Shown here: positions 1 to 7,768 of the stretch, in pieces
Position numbering within the stretch: the stretch's first letter is position 1
Layout of the letters: the number at the start of each line of letters is the position of its first letter
DNA from: Cerioporus squamosus
Taxonomy: Eukaryota > Basidiomycota > Agaricomycetes > Polyporales > Polyporaceae
Direction of reading: 5' to 3'
Assembly: GCA_022592435.1 (NCBI GenBank)
Contig: JABYQS010000579.1
Span: 1-17,862 of the forward strand
Length of the DNA stretch: 17,862 nucleotides
Position numbers and translations under genes: made by a program
Notes under the pieces: model-generated
Told to the model about the DNA's origin: nothing
What the model saw: the letters and a program-made list of their open reading frames with translations, nothing else
Database searches by the model: none

Positions 1-1042
1 CTTACTAACAGTGCACAAGGCACCACGCACGGTGAGCGAGCTGTAAATCAGCTGATCTGCCGTAGTCGCGTCTTCGACGCTGAACACGAGGGACCCCTCG
101 CGCTTGGACGAGGGGCGGGCACGTCCAGCATGTAGCCATCGAAGACCGCGGATCGCGTCCTTCGAGGCTACAGTGCCGGAGTTCTCGCGCCATAGGGCCT
201 CCGCCGCGTTCGGAGCGGTGGGATCGAATCCGTGGGACAGACGCGGCTATTAGCATGAAAGATTTACGCTCGACTCTCGCACCTCGAAGGCTCTTCAGGT
301 GAGGTAGCCACCTGCCGTCGTGTCGGAAAAGCAGATCGGCCTGCTCCTGCGAGGTCGCGCGCACAAGGAGGCTCCCGTTCGGGAGGCGGCGGACGGCGCA
401 GACGCGAGTGCCTGCAAGGCCGACGATGCCGGATGCATCCAGCGCGGCGTCGACTTCGTTCTTGAGCTGCGAAGCCGACAGCTTGGCGATGGTTTCGTTA
501 CGCGACGCTTGCGGGATACCGATAGTGACTTCGAGGTGGCGTGGGCTGTCACGCGGAGAGCGTGCGACAGAGGTTTGCGGAGCGGGGTTGCTACTAGCTG
601 GGCGGGCGGGCGGCGATGACTCCAACACCTCGCGGAGAGAGGAGGTGACCGTCTGCTTAAGCTCCCCTCGCAGGGAGGAGACGGCCTGTTGGGTAGCGCG
701 CATGGTGGCCTGGAGCTCCACCAGCTGCGCGTGCGCCGCTGACGCCGGGGGATCAGAGCCGGTCGAGGGGCTGCCGGCCCGAGCATCCGCTAGCTCGGAA
801 ACAAAGAGCTTGCGGGCCAAGTCCACAAAGACTGTGATGCCTGCCTTGCGCTTCAAAGCAAGTCCCTTTGCTTTGTTGTACACCTCGAGCAGCTCGAGCA
901 GCTGGTCGAGGGCACCTAGGGCTGTAGTGGCAGTAGGAGGGAACGGTAGGTCTGGCTGCGTCGAGTCGGACTGTGTGGAGGGCGGAGTTTGGGAGGAGGA
1001 GGGCCGGGGGCCTCCCGACGAACGGGAGGAGGGAGGGGTCAT
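1..1042 (-). pseudogene. LINE-type retrotransposon ORF1 (gag-like), frameshifted and cut by the window edge
   Basis: The reading frame starts at the ATG at 1042-1040 (protein begins MTPPSSRSSGG). It has a Ser/Pro/Thr-rich N-terminus, a helical stretch (ALDQLLELLEVYNKAKG), a second low-complexity segment, and then a folded part with HLEVTIGIPQ and SLLVRATSQEQADLLFR. This layout resembles ORF1 proteins of fungal Tad-like LINEs, which bind element RNA and usually end in CCHC zinc knuckles before an endonuclease/reverse transcriptase ORF2. At about 229-240 the frame breaks. The original frame runs on as an unrelated Arg-rich tail, while a frame shifted by one base resumes the family-like sequence (FDPTAPNAAEALWREN, then GLRWLHAGRARPSSKREGSL and LTVRGALCTVSK) up to position 1. 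The zinc knuckles and ORF2 would lie off the left edge. The family call rests on remembered sequence style, not a search. The break means this copy is probably dead, unless it is a sequencing error. Confidence 0.72.
1..1042 (-). mobile_element. 5' part of a non-LTR (LINE, Tad-like) retrotransposon
   Basis: The element is inferred only from its ORF1 and transcribes toward the left edge. Its true 5' boundary is not visible: no target-site duplication can be found because the other end is outside the window. The open frame continues upstream of the ATG to about 1198 without a stop, so the 5' leader probably extends to at least there. Confidence 0.6.
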
Positions 1043-1950
1043 AACCAGGGTACCGAGTTGCCAAAAGTGAGCCACTGGGCGTCTGTGGTGGAGGTAACGG
1101 GTCAAGAAGGTTTTTCCTTGTCTGGAGAGGGTGACCGGCCATTTGGGAAGAGATCTATGCCGAGATTCGTTCCACAACAGCGCTCGGTCCTTTTGCAATG
1201 ATGAGGTCGACGAGGATACGGTACTGCATGGAGACGCAGGGGGATCTTACCTGCGATGATGTTGCTTCCTTGTTTCCGGACTGTCACTGGAATGAGTACG
1301 GGCAGACCGCCACGATGCTTCGGAGTGGAGACCAAGGCAAGTTGAGACTGCTACGCGGCACGCCGCCTGCGTCGTCGTCAGCCCACAGCGACAAAGAGAC
1401 GCAAATATGACCGGCCCGAACCAACCGACCATAGCCGTCGTCGCGCCACCCGTCCTCGCAACGCGTCACCTTGTCCTCCTTCCAGTTGGTCTACTGTGGC
1501 GATCTTGGCAGCCATGGACCCCGGGCCCGGTATGCAGCGAGATCTGTCTGCTCTGGATCTGGGAATCTACACGGTGCTTGTAGCCTGAGCTGTCCTGTGA
1601 GAGCCCGTCGTTCTATCAACCCAACATCGCCCCAGTTACCGGCGCCGCATGGCGCACGTCGCGGTCCATACCTTACAGAGGAAGAACATCCATATACGCA
1701 TCTCCAGTAGCATCTGAAACTTTGTGGGTGCATCGGCGCGCCCTCGGAATGATGAACCGCGCCTCACCCTCCAAGACGTGTTCTTTTTGTATCCGTTCCT
1801 CTTACCCTGAAGACGAACACCATCGGCGCTGGCTGAGCCTCATAGAGCAAGATGGGACAGCGCCCCACCTATGTGCCGAGTATGGACGGTTCCTTGTTCG
1901 GCCGCCAAAGACTTGTGAAGACTGCCCACCCGGCATGTGCCGAGAGCTGC
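1043..1950. other. Intergenic or element leader, no gene recognised
   Basis: Only short overlapping open frames without family resemblance are present on either strand. Part of the first 150-450 bases may be the 5' leader of the LINE. No tRNA, repeat array or terminal repeat was seen. Confidence 0.5.
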
Positions 1951-1962
1951 CAGCCTCTCGGG

Positions 1963-1968
1963 TATAAA
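1963..1968 (+). promoter_or_regulatory. TATA box (TATAAA) before a pyrimidine-rich leader
   Basis: TATAAA is followed by a strongly CT-rich stretch (about 1975-2035) and an ATG at 2047, 79 bases downstream of the box. TATA plus CT-rich leader plus ATG is a common core-promoter layout in filamentous fungi. It supports transcription rightward into the unidentified locus described next, but TATAAA also occurs by chance. Confidence 0.4.
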
Positions 1969-2046
1969 GCCTGCTCGTCGCCCGTCTGCTCTTTCCTCAC
2001 TCCCACCACGTCCTCTCCCCTCTCTCCTCTCGAGCTGCGTTCTTAC

Positions 2047-2448
2047 ATGGCGCTGTACTGTGACCTGCGCTTCTCCGGCGTTGGCTGCGGTGTACCCTTC
2101 ACCAGGGACTCGAGCGAGGGTGACGACGGGGTCCTCATCTAGGCCCATCGTTCGAGCTCTATTGCTCGATGGGCCATGGCGGACACCTGAATCCGGATCT
2201 GTGAGTGTTTCGCCACCGCTGCTTCAGCTCTTCTGACCTTGAACTCCAACGGTAGCCGCCTTCGACGGTGTCCCGACGCTCTACAGGTATGTCGCGCTAC
2301 ATACCGTACCCTCTATATGTCTGATTTGAGTTGTCTTGCCTTAGCATCGAGATATAGATCAAGTCTCCGTGCTTGACTGCGACTCGCACGATACTACCAC
2401 ACCACCCCATCGTGCGGCCGCCCCCGGCATTCCTGGACTCACTATCAG
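2047..2448 (+). other. Candidate spliced gene of unknown function (first four exons)
   Basis: I do not recognise a product. Four intervals can be chained into one frame from the ATG at 2047: exons 2047-2089, 2143-2200, 2256-2286 and 2345-2448. The intervening introns are 53, 55 and 58 bp, with donors GTGTAC, GTGAGT and GTATGT and acceptors CTAG, GTAG and TTAG. The second has a good CTGAC branch site. The spliced frame is 78 codons with no stop (starts MALYCDLRFSGVGC, contains HRDIDQVSVLDCDSHD). More intron-like starts follow at 2449 (GTACGT), 2757 (GTATGT) and 2845 (GTGCGT), but I could not extend the frame convincingly. A frame open from about 2498 to 2756 (includes KPTWWHPTFASHH) would be the next exon only with a phase change. 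It may be a real orphan gene, a decayed one, or chance. No signal peptide or domain is evident. Confidence 0.25.
2142..2175. repeat. 9-bp perfect inverted repeat, 16-nt loop
   Basis: GGCCCATCG at 2142-2150 pairs with CGATGGGCC at 2167-2175. It falls inside the second candidate exon of the unidentified plus-strand locus. Confidence 0.6.
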
Positions 2449-2683
2449 GTACGTTGTTCATCTTTCCAGTCGCAGACACTGGCTGTAGCCAACCCCATTG
2501 TCCGCAGTACGCTATATGCGCCCTACTCCAGCCTCTAGCCGATCCGTCGCGTACAAGCCCACCTGGTGGCATCCGACGTTCGCGTCGCACCACACTCAGG
2601 CTCTCACTGATCCCCGCAAGCCGCCTCGCGCACCGTCGGAGGCGCAGGGTATAGACGGGGAACCAACGCCTGTCCGGTTAAGT

Positions 2684-2702
2684 CACCTGTCCGGGACAGG
2701 TG
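2684..2702. repeat. Near-perfect palindrome with 9-bp arms
   Basis: CACCTGTCC, a single G, then GGACAGGTG. A partial direct copy of the left arm (CCTGTCCGG) lies just upstream at about 2669-2677. Its function is unknown; it could be a binding site for a dimeric factor or the trace of a small inversion. Confidence 0.6.
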
Positions 2703-3134
2703 GCTCGGACTGTGCGGGGTGTGTGCGGCGCACTGCAAGGCTGAGCCTCCAACTGGTATGTCCCTGATTGTGTATCTTGCGAACCCACAAGTAACAGCTC
2801 TCCATAGCGACCGCCTACTACTCCTATGGATGGCCTTGCTTATAGGTGCGTATCGGGTACCGCATGTCATACAGGAAGGACGCTTCCCCATGCGTCTCGG
2901 CCCTACTCCAGGGACGGTATGCATCGCAGGTACGTGACGGACCTCATCGTAGAGATGAAGCGGTAAGTCAGTAGTTCGCCTCAATCAATCCGTGCATGTC
3001 CCGGTTTTTCTACATATCTGCAACGCTTGAAGTTCAACAGACCTCGAACCGTACACACCTTTTTGAATGTTACACCTGCGTCGCGAGTTTGCAAAACGTC
3101 GCACTGAAGGTCAAAGTGATACCCAGGGTCCGGG

Positions 3135-3294
3135 TGATGTCGTCTGTGCCTCCAGGCTTCCCAAAACTGAGCTCGGTGTTGATCAAGCCCGACTTCTGGA
3201 TCTCCGACATCGTTGAACCGCCCCGCTGTTGAACACAGTGTTGCAATCATTGTAGGCACCCTCTGCGAGCGCGTTATTCCAGTTCAATATCGAG
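3135..3294 (-). pseudogene. Relic of a GH18 chitinase (C-terminal part)
   Basis: Read on the minus strand, AYNDCNTVFNSG, then after a one-base frame change at about 3220-3224 GGSTMSEIQKSG and LSFGKPG, line up with GYEDCNTLVNSAGG, FEIVKSG and VIGKPG of the intact GH18 gene 500 bases away. About 20 of 36 aligned residues are identical by eye. The relic also keeps a weak match to the preceding NIQFYNQ segment (SILNWNNALAEG). It has no intron at the point where the intact gene has its third intron. No match to the catalytic DGIDVDWE segment was found upstream (3300-3660), and the C-terminal end is lost after about 3130. The frameshift and missing catalytic part indicate a dead copy. It is divergent, so it is probably an old tandem duplicate rather than a recent one. 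Confidence 0.6.
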
Positions 3295-3765
3295 CTACTC
3301 ACAAGCTCAGAGTCAGGCAGAGTTGACATGTGACATTGGATTTGGCAGCTTGAGAGAGCTCCCAGAGGTACGAGATCGAGCCCTGACGAAAGCATGATCG
3401 TGACGGCAGGCGCGTTGCCTGACCGGTCGAAAACCGCAACCATGGCGCTGATTATGTGGCTTCGTTGTCCTGCGGCATGGTCGGCAGGAACCGTACGCAA
3501 CTTGAAGATTGACAGATACATCGTTCTCGTCCAATGCCGCCACTTTGTTAATCGTGTGGAGCGGCCTGACAGCCCTTCCGTGTCCGACGTGTTGGATGAA
3601 GTATCGCAAATATACATAGCCTGAGGGCCTCTTTAAAACAGTATACACGTGAGGTTCCTCACTTCAGGGATCGTTCGTACCCCACGACGACGTCCTCATC
3701 AAGCCGGTGACCAAATCGTACGCCAGTCTCCCTCATGAGAAGTACCACCTGCGCCCGTACTTAAC

Positions 3766-4970
3766 TCACGCGAACGAACCTCCCTTTACGGCAGATATCC
3801 AGTCCGTGTTCGCCCCAGGAAACTGTCCGTACCCACCATCAGCGCGTACCCTGTCCGCCCAGCTCCGAGACAACACGCACCTCGAACGCCATCACGCCCG
3901 CATTCCAGCCCTGCTGAATCGCCTGCTGGATGCACGTTCCCAACGTTTCGGGATCGATGAACCCGCTGTCGGCATCAGTCGACGCGCCGGGCTTGCCGAT
4001 GACGAGCTTGCCGATGTCGACGCCGGACTTGACGATCTCGAAGATCGCGGAGCCGCCGGCGCTGTTCACCAGCGTGTTACAGTCTTCGTAGCCGGGCCCG
4101 GGGACCTCTGAAGGGGAGATGATGTTTAGGATGGAGTGCGAGCAGTGTAGACAAGAAGCAGCGGAGAGCACACGCACGGTTGTAGAACTGGATATTGTAC
4201 TGGGAACACAAGACACCGCGCAACAGTGAGTAGTCTCTGGCATTGCTGGCAGAGACGATATCTTACCCAGTCAATCAGACTGCCGACGGTCTGATCCACA
4301 GTGAGGTAACAGCCCCCAGGGCACAAGCCGGGCTGGAACCACGGGCCAATGGGCGCATGGGTAAGGATGAACTGCCCCTTCGGCAGCTGCCCACGCAGAG
4401 TCTGGGTGAACGTCGCAAGCCACTGCTCGCCCACGTTCGGCTTCTTCAAGACGAGGTCGAACTCCTCCCAGTCGACGTCGATCCCGTCCAGGTCCGTGTC
4501 CAGCACGAACTGCGCCATCTGGTTCGCGAGCGCGGCCGGATCGAGCCCCGCGGTCGTCGGTAGCTCCGTCTGGCCGAAAGCGGAGACGACGATGGAAACG
4601 CCTGCGTCGTTGTACTGCGCCTTGAGGCCCTGGCGCGCCTGGGAGTCCAGGTTTGCCCAAACCTGTACCTGGTCGTGCGGACCGTCCGACAGCAAGAACG
4701 CCAGGTTCCTGTTGAGCGGATCGTCAGCATAGCGCAGTTGGGTCAAGGCGGACGCCAGGCCACTTACACAACGTTGAACCCTTGGATCTGGTCCAAAGGT
4801 GGGAGAGCGTCTCCGCTGCCAATGCCGGCGTCGGTGTAAACGACGAACTTCGGACCATCTGGGATGAGACCGGCTCGAGGGATGTGTGTGATAGGAAATC
4901 CAGAAACCACACCGAGTGCGACCAGCGCAGAGAAAAAGACGAAGGATCGAACGAAAGACGAAGTGAACAT
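3766..4970 (-). CDS. Secreted GH18 chitinase (small class III-like), five exons
   Basis: Exons on the minus strand are 4970-4768, 4708-4267, 4199-4178 (a 22-nt micro-exon), 4107-3881 and 3822-3766. All four introns (58-70 bp) are GT-AG, the frame is kept throughout, and the product is 316 aa. The protein would cleave beta-1,4-N-acetylglucosamine polymers such as chitin outside the cell or in the cell wall. Residues 1-24 form a hydrophobic signal peptide. Residues 41-46 (KFVVYT) would be the first barrel strand. The GH18 signature LDGIDVDWEE at 141-150 gives Asp142, Asp145, Asp147 and the acid/base Glu149. WYNIQFYN at 215-222 is the conserved substrate-side strand. The last-strand motif reads GVMAFEF (293-299), with Phe297 where hydrolases usually have Trp. 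No chitin-binding module is present. Start choice: first ATG, directly giving the signal peptide, preceded by a CT-rich leader. The family is certain; substrate specificity is inferred. Confidence 0.93.
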
Positions 4971-5072
4971 GGATAAAGATAATCCCTACCAGAGGGCAAA
5001 AGAAGTCAGAAGTGAAGGGCGGACAGGACTCAGACGAAGGCGATGGCAAGCACGCAGGTACCAGAGGCACAT

Positions 5073-5078
5073 CTTATA
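5073..5078 (-). promoter_or_regulatory. Possible TATA box of the GH18 chitinase gene
   Basis: On the minus strand this reads TATAAG, about 100 bases upstream of the chitinase ATG. A pyrimidine-rich leader lies between them (about 5050-4975). Spacing and context fit a fungal core promoter, but the site is inferred. Confidence 0.35.
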
Positions 5079-6025
5079 TCTGCTAGGGAGTCCGATCCCG
5101 GTCAGCATGTGGAGAGAGCACGATGTCGCAGACTCAGTGAGTTTACATCCGTGTGCCCTGTGGATGACGGGAGACTTGCGGGAGACTGGTGTAACCATGG
5201 TGCCCTGCTGGTGATCGCTCATCCAGGATGGTTGACGGTGCCAGACTTTGAGCCAGGTAAGCCAAAACATGAGCGCGTGTCGTGGTACCTGCCTTTTGAA
5301 TGCCAAGGAGTCACGAAATCTCTCACTGAGAAGTGAACAGAGCGCATCACCAGGGAGACCGTCCACGTATACTCACCGCGCCCAGCGTTGTCCTCACGAC
5401 AGTAAGGCTACACAGGGTCCTCGCACTTGCACGGACCCCGTATGAAGCCGACTCCCAAGTCGATAGTTTGGAGCGGCGTCCCCTCTCCCCTGCGCTGATC
5501 GCTGAAACGCACTGGGAGATATTTCTCGCGGATATTTGACTGAATGTTGCTAACTTGTACGTGTACGTCCTCGTCGACATTCGTGTTGGCAGTGTTGTCC
5601 AGACTGTCCAGGGCCTGATAGCTGAGCAAGGGCGACGAGAGGTTCATTGGACCACCTGCCTCATCTTGTGCCATCAGCATAAATAGTGCCTCAAAAGACT
5701 CGATGATCGAGGCAGCTAGGAGGAACAGCAAGTCAACGACACCGTTAGAAACCCGGGCCGCCCAGGCGGACTCGAGATTAGAGAAAGCCTATTCACCGAG
5801 GGGTTGCCATGAGGCCGAATTAGGGCTAGTACATAATCTACCGTGCACTATCGCTGCTCCTCTGACTAGCGGCGAGAATACTCGCACCGAACGTGGTGAA
5901 GAGATGATCTTGTACTTCAAGGTTCAGCGGAGGATGGACGACGAGATGAGCCAACTTCGCATTGTGCCCATTGGGATAAGCTAAAATGAATGGCTACTAT
6001 ACTGTCTGGAATTCAGTTACACCAT
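5079..6025. other. Intergenic, no recognised gene; some coding-like fragments on the minus strand
   Basis: Two minus-strand stretches have protein-like composition: 5996-5838 (contains NGHNAKLAHLVVHPPLNLEV, ends in TAG) and 5731-5408 (contains AASIIESFEALFMLMAQDEA). I could not join them by a sensible intron with matching phase, and neither resembles a family I know. They may be remnants of a decayed gene or chance open frames. Confidence 0.35.
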
Positions 6026-6105
6026 GAACCCTTGGCGCAGCGGTAGCGCGTGTGATTCCAGCTGGGAAATCCACAAGGTCATCCGTTCAATCCGGGTAGG
6101 GTTCA
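6026..6105 (+). tRNA. tRNA-Trp (anticodon CCA) with a tiny intron
   Basis: The 80-nt stretch folds as a tRNA. Acceptor stem GAACCCT (6026-6032) pairs perfectly with AGGGTTC (6098-6104), with discriminator A at 6105. D stem GCGC (6035-6038) pairs with GCGC (6046-6049). T stem ATCCG (6081-6085) pairs with CGGGT (6093-6097) around loop TTCAATC. The internal pol III promoter is present: A box TGGCGCAGCGG at 6033-6043 and B box GTTCAATCC at 6085-6093. The anticodon CCA is at 6058-6060 in the context TTCCAG, and the overall sequence resembles eukaryotic tRNA-Trp. Compared with a 72-nt tRNA-Trp there are 8 extra bases after position 37 (about 6062-6069), best read as a very short intron. The anticodon stem TGTGA/CCACA then has one A-C mismatch next to the loop, so the copy may be slightly defective. 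Confidence 0.75.
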
Positions 6106-6110
6106 ATTCG

Positions 6111-6114
6111 TTTT
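6111..6114 (+). terminator. RNA polymerase III oligo-T terminator of the tRNA-Trp gene
   Basis: TTTT begins six bases after the tRNA 3' end, the normal position for pol III termination. A second T-run (6120-6124) follows. Confidence 0.6.
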
Positions 6115-6529
6115 CTACTTCTTTTGCTCTCGCATGTAACATGCGTACCTGTACCCATATAGCTGCGCTCCCAAGATTCGAAGGCCAGTGCAGTATTCAG
6201 AAACACAGAAAGAGACGCTGTTTGAATTTTGCATCAAGTGGACCAGCGGCCACGCGTTGTATCGTCATTGAGTCGGGCGGTTATACGAGCACCCAGGGGC
6301 ACCCGCCGTACGACTTGCCGAGTAAGTTCATTCGTTCGTCTTGGAGTGGGCCTACTGCAAGGCATTCACAAGGTAAAGGATGTTTGCCGATAACAGCAAA
6401 TATCAGAGAAAGCAATGATAGACATTCGAGAGCATAATTTGCACTACTACACTTGCCAGGAATGAAGTCCGTTGGGATCCACAACGACAACCGGCAGAGA
6501 TACAAGTTGTCAGCGACGTAGGCTTCAAC

Positions 6530-7442
6530 TCAGTCTTTGCGCTTGTCAGAGACGCTGCCCGTCTTCTTGTTGTACTCGGTGGCGAGGCGGTCGTACTCCT
6601 TGGCGTTCTGCTCCGCTTGCTTCTTGACGATGTCTTAATGGAACGGCGATCGGAACGTGAGCATGTGTGAGTGTATGAATGAGCATGCTCTGACGCATAC
6701 CGTAGTCCTTCGTCTTCGCCTCTGCGATTGCGAGCTTCTGCTTGAGCTCCTCGATTTGCTTGGCCTGGTCAGCGCCAGCCGACTTCCCGGTCTGCACCAG
6801 TGACAAGTAAGGCTTTGCAAGTATGAGGAGAAAAACAGGGACTCACCGCGTTCTTCAGCTTCGCGTACTCCTCCTGCGTATGGATGAGGTCGAGGATGAT
6901 GTAGAAGGTGCGGGTGAGGACCAGAGAGAGGAACAGGCAGAAGCCCGTGAGGTAGGTGTTCCGTTGTGCGCTGTACGGAGACGCGTCAGAATAAATCCCA
7001 CATGCGGAACGAATCGACACGCACTAGAACTTGCGCGCGGCCATGTTCGTCTCTGCGCGCACGTCCTGCGCCCCTGTCCCGGACGACTTGGCCAGGTCGG
7101 CCTCCGCGGTGACTCTCCACATCCTCTGCACCGCGTCAACAAACAGTATTGTTATGAATCTGCACCCAACGAGTAAGTCGCGCGAGCACTCCGGGCGGGC
7201 GAAGAGCGGAGACGGACATGAAGGCTATTTTGACACCATATGCGAGTTTTGCGACAATGGGGCTCTCCGAGAGGAAGTTGAAGAACTTCTTGCGGACAGT
7301 ATGAGGAAGCGGGAAAACGAGAACACAGAAGGTGGCCATCTCCGCTGCCAGGAGCATGAACGTGAGGGTATAGCTGGCCGAACATGGTCGTCAGCGTGGC
7401 CACACTCGCTGGTGGTGAACACGGCACGTACTAGACAGTCAT
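6530..7442 (-). CDS. BAP31/Yet-family ER membrane protein, six exons
   Basis: Exons on the minus strand are 7442-7432, 7373-7218, 7159-7025, 6970-6847, 6791-6701 and 6633-6530. Introns are 54-67 bp, all GT-AG, the frame is kept, and the product is 206 aa. The first exon has only 11 coding bases (ATG ACT GTC TA), and the next exon restores MTVYYTLTF, the typical BAP31 N-terminus. The family acts in the ER membrane as a cargo chaperone and sorting factor, and in yeast (Yet1/Yet3) associates with the translocon. Three membrane segments are visible (about 5-25, 44-64, 105-128), with the family motifs LLAAEMATF, LFVDAVQRMWR and LTRTFYIILDLIHTQEEY. A cytosolic coiled coil covers about 130-195. The protein ends SDKRKD, a basic tail reminiscent of the dilysine ER-retrieval signal but not a strict KKXX. 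Length is normal for fungal members. It is divergent from the UBP6 gene. Confidence 0.95.
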
Positions 7443-7768
7443 GGCGAATCCGGGGCTGAGAGAGAGAAAGGTGCTAATGTTAGAAGATTGGGGGAAGGAT
7501 GTCGTGGTCGTCTGGAGAGAAGGGCAATAAGAGGGCGTGCAGCGTGCGCCACCGCGCCGCAGCCTCGACGCGTACCGGACACGTCGCCCTGAGCCGCGAC
7601 GTCATCGCCCGGCCTCGCCGCCCGCTCCGGCCTCGTTTGCCTTTTGTGGCCCAGACGGGTTTGTCAGCATAATCTACGATCTCTGTCTTTGCGCGTACGC
7701 GTACGCGTCAGGCTGGAGTGCAAGCCACAAACGCTTCTTGCCCTCCTACCCCCATCTTTACCACTCTC
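7443..7768. promoter_or_regulatory. Shared intergenic region between the divergent BAP31-like and UBP6 genes
   Basis: These 326 bases separate two start codons pointing away from each other, so both promoters must lie here or overlap. No clear TATA box was seen on either side. The UBP6-proximal end is rich in C and T. The ACGCGT tandem is listed separately. Confidence 0.55.
7697..7708. promoter_or_regulatory. Tandem ACGCGT element (MCB-like) upstream of UBP6
   Basis: Two abutting copies of the palindrome ACGCGT lie 61 bases before the UBP6 ATG. In yeasts ACGCGT is the MluI cell-cycle box bound by the Mbp1-containing MBF complex. Use of this element here is inferred only from the sequence; in GC-rich DNA one copy is common, but two in perfect tandem are less so. 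Confidence 0.4.

Noticed and set aside
1950..2290. Possible solo LTR (TATAAA, then a segment ending in CTACA)
   Set aside because: No second copy, no TG...CA boundary pair, no primer-binding site and no target-site duplication could be found.
3300..3660. Minus-strand ORFs of 111 and 144 codons upstream of the GH18 relic as part of the same chitinase
   Set aside because: I looked for the DGIDVDWE catalytic segment and other GH18 motifs in all minus frames here and found none.
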